Shown piece after piece: positions 1-7,442 of a stretch of 64,000 nt of DNA. How positions within the stretch are numbered: position 1 is the stretch's first letter; every line of letters starts with the position of its first letter. Position numbers and translations under genes: made by a program. Origin of the DNA: an uncultured Lachnoclostridium sp. (GTDB lineage: Bacteria > Bacillota > Clostridia > Lachnospirales > Lachnospiraceae); contig CAJMFH010000001.1 in the NCBI GenBank assembly GCA_905212635.1, positions 124,001-188,000 on the forward strand, read 5' to 3'. The notes under the pieces are model-generated. The model searched no databases, was not told where the DNA came from, and worked only from the letters and a program-made list of their open reading frames with translations.

Positions 1-354
1 GCCCTTTTTCTTTACATCTTTTACTAATTCCTTACGGCGCTCTTCGGTGAGTTCCGGAAATACCAGACGGATTACCTTTCCATCATTTGCCGGCGTTAAT
101 CCGATATCGGATGCGAGAATTGCTTTCTCGATATCTTTGATCAAACTTGCTTCCCATGGCTGAATCTGGATCATACGTGCTTCCGGTACAGAGATGTTTG
201 CCACGCTCTGTAAAGAAGATGGTGTTCCATAATAATCCACCTGAATTTTGTCCAAAATATGCGGATTGGCACGTCCGGCACGAATGGAAACATACTCTTC
301 CTGCAAATTTGATAATGTCTTTTCCATTTTGTCTTCATATACTTTAATATCCAT
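1..354 (-). CDS. frr: Ribosome recycling factor, C-terminus cut by window edge
   Basis: Frr splits the post-termination ribosome together with EF-G so that subunits can be reused. The first 118 residues are visible, beginning MDIKVYEDKMEK, with the conserved SIRAGRANP segment at residues 23-31 and an IQIQPWE segment further on; the family is about 185 residues, so roughly the last third lies beyond the left edge. The ATG at 354 is chosen because it gives the normal family N-terminus, and the upstream AAAGAGAGG is a reasonable ribosome site. It lies 33 bases after pyrH and is very likely cotranscribed with it, the usual pyrH-frr pairing. Confidence 0.95.
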   Translation of the reverse strand, partial: MDIKVYEDKMEKTLSNLQEEYVSIRAGRANPHILDKIQVDYYGTPSSLQSVANISVPEARMIQIQPWEASLIKDIEKAILASDIGLTPANDGKVIRLVFPELTEERRKELVKDVKKKG

Positions 355-387
355 TTTTAATATCCTCTCTTTGTCTCATTTTCTAAC

Positions 388-1089
388 TTATACCGTAATT
401 ACCGTTCCGGTACATTTTCCATTGACACAGTTGATAATACTGTTTTCCTCATTCAATCCAAAAATGCACATCGGCATTTTGTTTTCATAACATAATACCG
501 CAGATGCCAGATCGATCACTCCGAGTTTCTCATCAATGATCTTGCTGATCGGCAGAGTATCGTACTTTTTGGCTTCCGGATTTACATTCGGATCACTGTC
601 ATAGACACCATCAATGGATTTGGCAGCAAGAATCACATCCGCTCCAATCTCGATAGCACGAAGTGCTGTCGCGGTATCGGTTGAAAAATACGGATGACCG
701 GTTCCTCCGGCAAGGAAAGCAACCTGTCCTTTTTCAAAACCGGCTTCCACTTTGTCCCGGCTGAAAAGGTCTGTAAATGCACCACAGACAAATGGAGTGT
801 ATACCTGCGTCTTCATTCCGACATGACGGCAGATCTCTGACATATACAGACAATTCATGACGGTTGCCAGCATTCCGATCTGGTCTGCCTGATTTCGCAT
901 AATCGTCTCACTGGTACGTCCACGCCAGAAATTACCACCACCGATCACGATAGCAACCTGACATCCATCGTCTACCAGTTCTTTAATCTGACCGGCAACC
1001 TGAATACAGGTAGCCTCATCAAATCCGGTTCCTTTGTCACCGGAAAGAGCTTCTCCACTCAATTTTAACAAAACTCGATTATATTTCAT
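388..1089 (-). CDS. pyrH: UMP kinase
   Basis: PyrH phosphorylates UMP to UDP in pyrimidine nucleotide synthesis. The 233-residue product has the amino-acid-kinase fold: KLSGEAL near residue 9, the VIGGGNFWRGR nucleotide loop, GTGHPYFSTDTAT, and a C-terminal DSDPNVNP segment, all typical of bacterial UMP kinase. I start at the ATG at 1089, which has GGAG six bases upstream; the in-frame TTG at 1101 overlaps that ribosome site and would add four residues (METV). The gene is normally third in rpsB-tsf-pyrH-frr, but here three unrelated genes separate it from tsf. It follows the bactofilin gene by 38 bases and may also use a weak promoter at 1109-1136. Confidence 0.96.
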   Translation of the reverse strand: MKYNRVLLKLSGEALSGDKGTGFDEATCIQVAGQIKELVDDGCQVAIVIGGGNFWRGRTSETIMRNQADQIGMLATVMNCLYMSEICRHVGMKTQVYTPFVCGAFTDLFSRDKVEAGFEKGQVAFLAGGTGHPYFSTDTATALRAIEIGADVILAAKSIDGVYDSDPNVNPEAKKYDTLPISKIIDEKLGVIDLASAVLCYENKMPMCIFGLNEENSIINCVNGKCTGTVITV

Positions 1090-1108
1090 AACAGTCTCCA
1101 ATCCATAC

Positions 1109-1136
1109 AGTATATTTTGACAGTTTTTTATTCAAA
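1109..1136 (-). promoter_or_regulatory. Possible weak promoter for pyrH-frr
   Basis: On the minus strand TTTGAA (1131-1136) and TATACT (1109-1114) are separated by 16 bases, overlapping the stop codon of the bactofilin gene. The -10 box is good and the -35 box is poor. It would give a leader of only about 14 bases carrying the GGAG ribosome site of pyrH. It would let the essential pyrH-frr pair be expressed independently of the inserted upstream genes. Confidence 0.3.
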
Positions 1137-2042
1137 GAACGAATCCAGATCAACATCTGCATATTTCAAGGAGCAGAAGCCATCCATAACAGCACCGCTG
1201 TTGATCTGAACGGATTTTGCTACAACATTTCCTTTAACTACCGCTGTAGAATCAATAACAACCGGACCATTTACATCGATATCACCTTTTACGGCACCTG
1301 CGATCACTACGGATGAACTTGTGATGGATCCGATAATTACCGTTCCAACATCTACTTTTACGCTTCCACGGCTCTCCAGATTTCCTTCCAAACGTGGAGT
1401 ATTTACATAAATTTCAGAAGCAAGACTGTTTCCTGCCACACGACCTGTAATGGTCAGTTTTCCCTGACATTCTACATCACCTTCGATCACACCTTTTACA
1501 ACAAGGGCAGTATCACTTTTAATCCCTCCGCTGATCGTGGTTCCTTTTGTAATTACGGTTGTCTCTTCTGAATCAAATCCTTCTGTTTTTGTTTCCTCAA
1601 AATCACTCATTTTTCGTTCCTCCATACTATTTTTTTCTTCTACGGTTTCGTCTTCTATTTCTGTTTCTGCTTCGATTTCTTCTGCTTCCGGTTCTTCCGA
1701 TTCTTCTGGCTCGTCTTCCTCTGCCTCTTCCGGTTCTTCCTCCGGCTCCTGGAATCGGGAATCTTCCTGCAAAATATTACTCAATTCCTTCTGAATCTCT
1801 TTCTTCATATCTTCTTCATCAATCTGCATTTCATCGGTCTCCGGTGTTTCTTCCTCTGCCGGTTCCTCTGCTGGTTCTTCGGAAGATTCTGTTTCTTCCT
1901 CCATTACTGCTGTCTCTTCTTCCTGCTCTTCCGATACCGCAGCTTCTTCTGCATTCAGATCATCGACTTTTTCTTCCAAAGAATCGCCAAGTTCATTTAC
2001 AGACTGTACAATATCTTCTTTTAACTCTTTAAAAAAGCTCAT
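1128..2042 (-). CDS. Bactofilin family protein with long acidic N-terminal extension
   Basis: Bactofilins polymerise into non-nucleotide cytoskeletal filaments that position cell-wall or surface machinery. Residues about 160-290 of this 304-residue protein form the polymerising beta-helix: short repeats such as GVIEGDVECQGKLTITG, GNLESRGSVKV and GDIDVNGPVVID. The first 145 residues are unusual, mostly Glu with Pro, Asp, Ser and Thr and presumably disordered; bactofilins are usually 100-200 residues in all. The ATG at 2042 has AGGAGG at good spacing. A second ATG at 1610 with a perfect internal GGAGG would give a 160-residue core form. It follows a deacetylase gene, which fits a wall-related role (inference). 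Confidence 0.85.
   Translation of the reverse strand: MSFFKELKEDIVQSVNELGDSLEEKVDDLNAEEAAVSEEQEEETAVMEEETESSEEPAEEPAEEETPETDEMQIDEEDMKKEIQKELSNILQEDSRFQEPEEEPEEAEEDEPEESEEPEAEEIEAETEIEDETVEEKNSMEERKMSDFEETKTEGFDSEETTVITKGTTISGGIKSDTALVVKGVIEGDVECQGKLTITGRVAGNSLASEIYVNTPRLEGNLESRGSVKVDVGTVIIGSITSSSVVIAGAVKGDIDVNGPVVIDSTAVVKGNVVAKSVQINSGAVMDGFCSLKYADVDLDSFFE
1608..1623 (-). promoter_or_regulatory. Internal ribosome site and start inside the bactofilin gene
   Basis: Within the bactofilin frame GGAGG (1619-1623) lies eight bases before an in-frame ATG (1608-1610) that begins MSDFEETKTEG. This is as good as the signals of neighbouring genes; rpsB has almost the same arrangement. It would yield a product without the acidic extension, starting just before the beta-helix. 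Confidence 0.5.
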
Positions 2043-2071
2043 GCTATATCCTCCTGTTGTTTGTCTATCTC

Positions 2072-2947
2072 TTACGAATGATGAATCGGTATTGTATTTT
2101 CATCAATCGGAAGTATCTCATATCCATCATTTATCAATCGTTCCAGTATTTTATCCAATGATTTTGCAGTCATTTTACGATCCACAGAATCATACAGTAA
2201 AACAATTGACGTATTGTATAATGCCACGCCATTCATGACACTTTCAACCATCTTATTGACCGAAACATCATCCGTTGTGTTGTTTGCTGCAATCACATTC
2301 CAGTCAAAATACGAAGCTCCCTGTGCATTAAAATAGGCATCCAGTTCTGTCATCTGCAATTTTCCTGCCACTTCAGTACTTCCTCCCGGGAAACGGTAAT
2401 ACAATGGCTTGATTCCGGTTGCAGCAGTCAGACAGTTCGAGATTCGTTCGTAATCTGCCTGAAAAGCCTCCAGGGACTGGTATATTTCTTTATACTGATG
2501 GGAATAGGAATGCATTCCCAGCGTATGCCCTTCATTCACAATACGCTGATACATTTTTTTTGAAAACGCATCTTCTCTGCCAATGGAAAAAAACGTCGCT
2601 TTTACTTGTCGTTTTTGGAGAATGTCCAGTATTTTCCCAGTCTCTTTGCTCGGGCCGTCATCAAATGTAAGATATACCTTTTTTCCGGTGCCCGCGCGAA
2701 CCGCCCCTCCGGTCGCCGTCTTTTCTTTTGCCTCAACAACATCTCCGGAAGCGGGATTTTGTTGTGACACCTCTTCTGACAATAACGTATTCAATTTATT
2801 TTCCATCTGATTCACACGAACCAGGAGAAATACTGACAAAATCAAAGGAAGTACCAGGCATACGATACAAACCACAACTATGATCTTTTTGATTCGTTTC
2901 ACTCGTTTTTTGCGTTTGTTCTGATACTCTTGTGTACTTTCACTCAC
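2072..2947 (-). CDS. Membrane-anchored polysaccharide deacetylase (NodB fold) with altered motif
   Basis: The NodB fold removes acetyl or acyl groups from cell-wall or surface glycans outside the membrane. The 291-residue product has a basic cytoplasmic start, one membrane segment at about 21-44, a linker, then the catalytic domain from about residue 90. Motif 1 is TFDDGPS (94-100, metal Asp97), motif 2 is HSYSH (146-150, metal ligands), motif 3 is YRFPGGS and motif 4 is FDWNV. Motif 5, usually LLHD, reads LLYDS here, so the usual catalytic His is Tyr; activity may be lost or changed. GTG at 2947 is chosen from AAAGGAG eight bases upstream. It sits between a diguanylate cyclase and a bactofilin gene with short gaps, so the three probably form one transcript. 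Confidence 0.85.
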   Translation of the reverse strand: MSESTQEYQNKRKKRVKRIKKIIVVVCIVCLVLPLILSVFLLVRVNQMENKLNTLLSEEVSQQNPASGDVVEAKEKTATGGAVRAGTGKKVYLTFDDGPSKETGKILDILQKRQVKATFFSIGREDAFSKKMYQRIVNEGHTLGMHSYSHQYKEIYQSLEAFQADYERISNCLTAATGIKPLYYRFPGGSTEVAGKLQMTELDAYFNAQGASYFDWNVIAANNTTDDVSVNKMVESVMNGVALYNTSIVLLYDSVDRKMTAKSLDKILERLINDGYEILPIDENTIPIHHS

Positions 2948-2968
2948 AACACTTTCTCCTTTCAGGCG

Positions 2969-4897
2969 TTATTCGCTTTCTTCATTCCGCAAAACTGTCT
3001 CAATACACTTTTCCTTTTTTTCTCTCTTTTCCTGATATAGTCTTGCATCGCTTTCGATCACAGCTTCTTCCAGTGTCATATCATGAATGCCGGAAATGAT
3101 ACAATACCCGCAGCTGGCCCACACATTGTATGGGAGCTGGCTTGTATGGTTAAATTCCACCAGATATTCATGAAACCGGTTCAAAAACTCTTCTGCCTCT
3201 TCCTGCTCGTACTCCAGCCCAAAAGCAGAAAATTCATCTCCTCCGATACGGGCACATAAATCCCCCTCCGAAGCTGCGTATTCCATCGCATTGGCAATCG
3301 TTTTCAAAGCAAGATCTCCCTGAGCATGTCCAAACTGGTCATTTACAATCTTCAAATTGTCCATGTCAATAGAGAAGATCACCATGCTTTTATGCGTCGC
3401 AATGCTTTTATTATACATTTCTCTTGTTGCATTTTCATATCCGCGCCGGTTCAAAAGCCCGGTCAGTGCATCATGGATATATAAATTATTCAATTCTTCC
3501 AGAAGTGCATGCGTCTTCTGCTTTAACCGCAGATTTGCCAACGCATTTCCAAGGATTGCGATCCAGCTGTGGAACGTCTGCTCACAACTGTGTTCTCCCT
3601 GATAACTAATAGCAAAATAGCCAAATGTATCCTGCAAATTATGCAGTGGGAAGAAATAATATATCATCGGTTCCTGCGTGGTTGCTTCTTTTGGAAGAAG
3701 TTCTGTGGTATCAAAGCAGGCGGTATCGATCACCCGTCGGTTCAGCACACTGCCAATGGCTTTCATCTGTGGCGGATATCCCGGTTTTTTCGAACAGTAT
3801 TTCGGATAAATTTTTCCTCGTCCCTCGCCAAGACAGATGAAGAAATGTTCTACAAAATTATCCTCTGTCTCCAGCAGGCGGACATGTTCTACCAGATTTT
3901 CCGCACTTGCCACATCTGACATTTCCACGAACATATACGTATTGTTTTGAACGAGATCCAGAAGTTTTTCGTGCTCCTGACTTTGACGAACCCGCTTTTT
4001 CAGCATTGCCTGAATGTCCATCCCCTCGCATCCACAGGAATTACGGATTGCAATCTTTGTTTCCACGGCCTGTTCTTTGGGAACATCTTCGCCATTCATC
4101 ATTTTTTCCAATGTCTCAAAGGCTTTCTGGCTCATCTCTTCTACCTGCATTTTGACTGTTGTGATCGGCGGCATATTGATCGTGGATTCCCAGATATCAT
4201 CATATCCGGTTACAGCAATGTCATCCGGAACCATGATTCCCATACTGATCAACTCATTGCACACAGCCAGCGCCATATAATCATTGGCACACATAATTGC
4301 CTGTGGGCGTTCTTTCAGATCAAAAGCAAAATATCTGGCTGCCAGTTTTGCCCGGTCACGCCAAAAATTCCCATAATAAACCAGGGATTCATCGTATGGA
4401 ATATTTCTGCTTTCCAATCCCTGTTTGTACTCATTCAAACGTTCCACCGCATCCGGGTGATCTTTGGGTCCGCTCAAAAAGGCGATCTTATCAAAACCAT
4501 GCACATCCACAAAGTGCTGTACCAATTCCCGTATTGCGCCATCGTTCTTTGACAGAACACAAGGGTAATTTCCCCAAGGACGTCGAAGTGTAATAACCGG
4601 CACCTTGGTTCTTTCTTTTATATATTGAAACATTTGTCTTACCGCATCTTTATTCTGAAACGTGTCATGGCAGATAATAAAACCATCAAAATTCTCATAC
4701 GGTATCAAATTGATGATATTTGCCTCTCCGCGTCCATTTTTCGTATCTACACCATACGTTAAGAAGAATGAAAAATACGCAAGATTGTATCCTTTTATAC
4801 GTGCATTTGATGTCAAGACACGGCAAACCTGCTCCTGATAATGATCTGCCACATCACATAAAATTACACAAATATTTTTTCTTCCGTTATTAAACAT
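2969..4897 (-). CDS. Cytoplasmic ligand-binding diguanylate cyclase (PBP fold + GGDEF)
   Basis: This 642-residue protein probably makes c-di-GMP in response to a small ligand. Residues about 8-275 resemble the LacI/periplasmic-binding-protein fold (FLSGPKD, YYGNFW, CANDYMALAVC, VTGYDDIW) but there is no DNA-binding helix-turn-helix and no signal peptide. An SCGC motif at 287-290 follows, then an uncertain GAF-like middle region, then a GGDEF domain with DALTGLLNRRGY and the active GGDEF site at 552-556. The RxxD inhibitory site is absent (SEGD at that position). A paralogue with the same layout lies at 47848-49755. It has its own strong promoter and heads the deacetylase-bactofilin transcript, inserted between tsf and pyrH. 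The ligand cannot be told from sequence. Confidence 0.85.
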   Translation of the reverse strand: MFNNGRKNICVILCDVADHYQEQVCRVLTSNARIKGYNLAYFSFFLTYGVDTKNGRGEANIINLIPYENFDGFIICHDTFQNKDAVRQMFQYIKERTKVPVITLRRPWGNYPCVLSKNDGAIRELVQHFVDVHGFDKIAFLSGPKDHPDAVERLNEYKQGLESRNIPYDESLVYYGNFWRDRAKLAARYFAFDLKERPQAIMCANDYMALAVCNELISMGIMVPDDIAVTGYDDIWESTINMPPITTVKMQVEEMSQKAFETLEKMMNGEDVPKEQAVETKIAIRNSCGCEGMDIQAMLKKRVRQSQEHEKLLDLVQNNTYMFVEMSDVASAENLVEHVRLLETEDNFVEHFFICLGEGRGKIYPKYCSKKPGYPPQMKAIGSVLNRRVIDTACFDTTELLPKEATTQEPMIYYFFPLHNLQDTFGYFAISYQGEHSCEQTFHSWIAILGNALANLRLKQKTHALLEELNNLYIHDALTGLLNRRGYENATREMYNKSIATHKSMVIFSIDMDNLKIVNDQFGHAQGDLALKTIANAMEYAASEGDLCARIGGDEFSAFGLEYEQEEAEEFLNRFHEYLVEFNHTSQLPYNVWASCGYCIISGIHDMTLEEAVIESDARLYQEKREKKEKCIETVLRNEESE

Positions 4898-4953
4898 AAG
4901 TAAATCACCCTCAATACCAATCGTTTTTTTCGTAAGCGTACCTATACAGTTCT

Positions 4954-4982
4954 ATTATACATTATTTTCATGGAAATGCCAA
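4954..4982 (-). promoter_or_regulatory. Sigma-A promoter for the diguanylate cyclase operon
   Basis: Minus-strand TTGGCA (4977-4982), 17-base spacer, TATAAT (4954-4959). The leader to the ATG at 4897 is about 50 bases and carries a GAGGGTG ribosome site. It lies just downstream of the tsf terminator, so the inserted gene block is an independent unit. Confidence 0.8.
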
Positions 4983-5004
4983 CATAAATTTTATTTTCCG
5001 CATC

Positions 5005-5048
5005 AAAAAAGCCATTGACTGCCGCAATATGCAGCACATCAATGGCTT
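5005..5048 (-). terminator. Rho-independent terminator after tsf
   Basis: On the minus strand AGCCATTGA pairs with TCAATGGCT, with an inner TGCTGC/GCGGCA stem and a short ATATT loop, followed by six Ts. It starts about 33 bases after the tsf stop and ends the rpsB-tsf transcript. Confidence 0.9.
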
Positions 5049-5080
5049 ATCTGCTTTTTAACGTATATTTCCTCTATGAA

Positions 5081-6013
5081 TTATTTCAACTGGGAAGCAA
5101 CTTCTGCTGCGAAGTCCTCGTTTTTCTTCTCCAGACCTTCACCTGTCTCGAAACGTACGAACTGTTTCAATGTAATATTGCAGCCGTTTGCTTTTGCTAC
5201 CATATCTACATATTTTGCAACAGACTCTTTGTTCTCTGCCTTAACGTAAAGCTGCTCTGTCAGGCATACTTCTTTCAATTCTTTGTTAAGACGTCCGATG
5301 ATCATCTTCTCAATGATCTCGTCTGGTTTACCAGCATTCTTAGGATCGTTTTTCGCCTGAGCCAAAAGAACTTCTTTCTCTTTCTCTTTGTATTCATCGG
5401 ATACATCAGCTGAAGAAAGATATTTTGGATTCATGGCAGCAACCTGCATAGCAACGTTCTTCAAGCATTCTACAACAGCGTCGCCTGTATTGTCTGTCTC
5501 AGCAGCAACCAATACGCCAATCTTTCCGCCTGCGTGAATGTAATCAACAACGATTCCGTTGTCGCAGGAAACTTTTTCAAAACGGCGGATGTTCATGTTT
5601 TCACCAATTGTAGCGATCATAGAAGCCAATTCTTCATTTACTGTTTTGCTTGTATCAGCAGCCCATGCCTCATTCAAAAATGCTTCAATGTCAGCAGCAT
5701 CTGTGTCAATTGCCTGTGCAGCTACCGCTTCTACAAATGCCTGGAATTTTTCATTCTTAGCAACGAAGTCTGTCTCACTGTTTACTTCTACGATGGAAGC
5801 CTTTTTCTTGTCAGCACTGATATTTGTCTTAACAATACCTTCTGCTGCAATTCTTCCTGCTTTTTTCTCAGCCTTTGCCAATCCGTTTTCACGGAGATAG
5901 TCAACTGCTTTATCCATATCGCCGTCTGTCTCTGTAAGAGCTTTCTTACAATCCATCATTCCGGCGCCTGTCATCTCTCTTAACTCTTTTACCATTGATG
6001 CTGAAATAGCCAT
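5081..6013 (-). CDS. tsf: Elongation factor Ts
   Basis: EF-Ts exchanges GDP for GTP on EF-Tu during translation. The 310-residue product starts with the UBA-like domain and the signature MTGAGMMDCKKAL, followed by ENGLAKAEKKAGR and SETDFVAKNEKF, the EF-Tu contact region, then the core dimerisation domains. Length is normal for the full-length family. The ATG at 6013 is preceded by a GGAAG ribosome site. It lies 25 bases after rpsB, shares the rpsB promoter, and ends at a strong terminator. Confidence 0.97.
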   Translation of the reverse strand: MAISASMVKELREMTGAGMMDCKKALTETDGDMDKAVDYLRENGLAKAEKKAGRIAAEGIVKTNISADKKKASIVEVNSETDFVAKNEKFQAFVEAVAAQAIDTDAADIEAFLNEAWAADTSKTVNEELASMIATIGENMNIRRFEKVSCDNGIVVDYIHAGGKIGVLVAAETDNTGDAVVECLKNVAMQVAAMNPKYLSSADVSDEYKEKEKEVLLAQAKNDPKNAGKPDEIIEKMIIGRLNKELKEVCLTEQLYVKAENKESVAKYVDMVAKANGCNITLKQFVRFETGEGLEKKNEDFAAEVASQLK

Positions 6014-6038
6014 TTTCTTGTCTTCCTTTCTTTCTCGA

Positions 6039-6770
6039 TTATTCTTCCTCTGCTGCTTCTTCTGTAACGTCAGCTTCTACAAATGTCTCGCCCTGTTTTG
6101 CTTCGATTACGGCATCTGCCATCTTGGAAACAATCAGTTTTACGGCACGGATTGCATCGTCGTTACCAGGAATTACATAATCCAGTTCTTCCGGATCACA
6201 GTTTGTATCTACGATACCGATCAATGGAATACCAAGAATGTGAGCTTCCTGAATACAGATTCTTTCTTTCTTAGGGTCTACAACAAAGATTGCGTCAGGA
6301 ATACCTTTCATATCTTTGATACCGCCAAGGTTTTTCTCCAATTTAGCCCATTCTTTTTTCAGGTTGATAACTTCTTTTTTCGGAAGTACATCAAAAGTTC
6401 CGTCTTCTGACATCTTTTCGATTGCTTTCAGACGTTTGATACGTGTCTGGATTGTCTTGAAGTTTGTAAGCATACCTCCAAGCCATCTCTCGTTTACATA
6501 GTACATACCACAGCGCTCAGCCTCTGTCTTAATAGACTCCTGTGCCTGTTTCTTTGTACCAACAAAAAGAATGTTTCCGCCATCTGCTGCAATGTCTTTG
6601 ATCGCATTGTAAGCTTCATCTACTTTGCCTACAGATTTCTGAAGGTCAATGATATAAATACCATTTCTCTCTGTGTAGATGTACTCTGCCATTTTAGGGT
6701 TCCATCTTCTTGTCTGATGTCCGAAATGAACACCTGCCTCTAATAACTGTTTCATTGAAATAACACTCAT
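6039..6770 (-). CDS. rpsB: 30S ribosomal protein S2
   Basis: S2 is a late-assembling 30S protein that bridges head and body and helps bind S1-type functions. The product is 243 residues with MKQLLEAGVHFGHQ, RRWNPKMAEYIY, FVGTKKQAQ, NERWLGGMLTNF and a C-terminal VDTNCDPEELDYVIPGNDDA segment, all standard. The frame is open further upstream to 6851, but I start at the ATG at 6770 because GGAGG lies eight bases before it and it gives the family N-terminus MSVISMKQLL. A good promoter and a leader hairpin lie upstream. It also follows the flagellar cluster directly, as in Bacillus subtilis, and may get read-through from it. Confidence 0.97.
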   Translation of the reverse strand: MSVISMKQLLEAGVHFGHQTRRWNPKMAEYIYTERNGIYIIDLQKSVGKVDEAYNAIKDIAADGGNILFVGTKKQAQESIKTEAERCGMYYVNERWLGGMLTNFKTIQTRIKRLKAIEKMSEDGTFDVLPKKEVINLKKEWAKLEKNLGGIKDMKGIPDAIFVVDPKKERICIQEAHILGIPLIGIVDTNCDPEELDYVIPGNDDAIRAVKLIVSKMADAVIEAKQGETFVEADVTEEAAEEE

Positions 6771-6815
6771 TTTTCTTACCTCCATATGGTTTTTTTCTTC
6801 CGATGACTTCTTCTT

Positions 6816-6851
6816 TTGGAAAAACCGCATTGAATGCAGCACCTTTTCCAA
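6816..6851 (-). promoter_or_regulatory. Hairpin in the rpsB leader
   Basis: In the rpsB 5' leader TTGGAAAA pairs with TTTTCCAA around an inner GCAT-TCA-ATGC stem. There is no T tract, so it is not a classical terminator. Autoregulatory rpsB leaders are known in many bacteria; whether this is one is inference. Confidence 0.45.
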
Positions 6852-6882
6852 AATCCGTCAACGTGTTTTTTCAATCCGATTT

Positions 6883-6911
6883 ATTTTATCATACTAAATC
6901 AGAAAAAGCAA
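6883..6911 (-). promoter_or_regulatory. Sigma-A promoter for rpsB-tsf
   Basis: Minus-strand TTGCTT (6906-6911), 17-base spacer, TAAAAT (6883-6888). The start point would be near 6876, giving a leader of about 105 bases that contains the hairpin at 6816-6851. No terminator separates it from the last flagellar-cluster gene. Confidence 0.75.
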
Positions 6912-6914
6912 GTC

Positions 6915-7430
6915 CTAATTTTGTTTTGTTATGATTTTGGCGATGGTTTTATAGTCTGCGTCTTTCGGAATATCATATTTTCCGCTTCTTACATACTTCG
7001 CATAACCATTTTTCTCAAGATACGTATCAAACTCATCCGCATCTTTTACCAGTCCCTGTTCTTCCAGTTCTCTCGCCACACTGCTGGACAAAAGTCCCTC
7101 TCTTACCACAAAACTCTGTTTGTTTTTATGATAAGCGGAAGCCGATGTAATATCTTTGGAACTGTTCTCTACCTTTTCTTTTTCTGCTTTCTTTTTGGCA
7201 TTTTCTTTCTGGGTCGTGCTGACCGCACTTTCACTCACCGCCGCCGGCGTAATTTCCGGCAGAATCTGTTCTGCCGTCGAAGTTTCCTCTTTGGGAAATA
7301 CCATACCGATTTTCTTTGCTTCCTTGATCAGTTCGCTGTGATCGCTCTCTTTTCGATAATTTGTACATAAAAGAATGGCTGTGACAATCATGCCGACACC
7401 CAGTCCTCTTAGAAACCATTTAATTTTCAC
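6915..7430 (-). CDS. Membrane protein with a lone YceG/MltG-type LysM-like domain
   Basis: Function unknown. The 171-residue product has one membrane segment at about residues 5-24, a Ser/Thr/Glu/Lys-rich linker, and a C-terminal segment (about 106-171) with the pattern of the LysM-like subdomain of the transglycosylase MltG: VVREGLLSSSVARELEEQGLV, then DEFDTYLEKNGY, then RSGKYDIPKDADYKTI. The catalytic transglycosylase domain is missing, so it may bind glycan or modulate MltG rather than cut (inference). GTG at 7430 is chosen from AGGAGG seven bases upstream. It is the last gene of the flagellar cluster, 12 bases after a DUF6115 gene. Confidence 0.7.
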   Translation of the reverse strand: MKIKWFLRGLGVGMIVTAILLCTNYRKESDHSELIKEAKKIGMVFPKEETSTAEQILPEITPAAVSESAVSTTQKENAKKKAEKEKVENSSKDITSASAYHKNKQSFVVREGLLSSSVARELEEQGLVKDADEFDTYLEKNGYAKYVRSGKYDIPKDADYKTIAKIITKQN

Positions 7431-7442
7431 GAGTATCCTCCT

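Noticed and set aside
1090..1101. TTG start for pyrH adding METV
   Set aside because: The TTG overlaps the GGAG ribosome site of the ATG at 1089, which has ideal spacing.
1559..2032. Hydrophobic 157-codon plus-strand frame resembling a membrane protein
   Set aside because: It is the complement of the Glu-rich region of the bactofilin gene (GAA codons read as TTC), so its hydrophobicity is an artefact.
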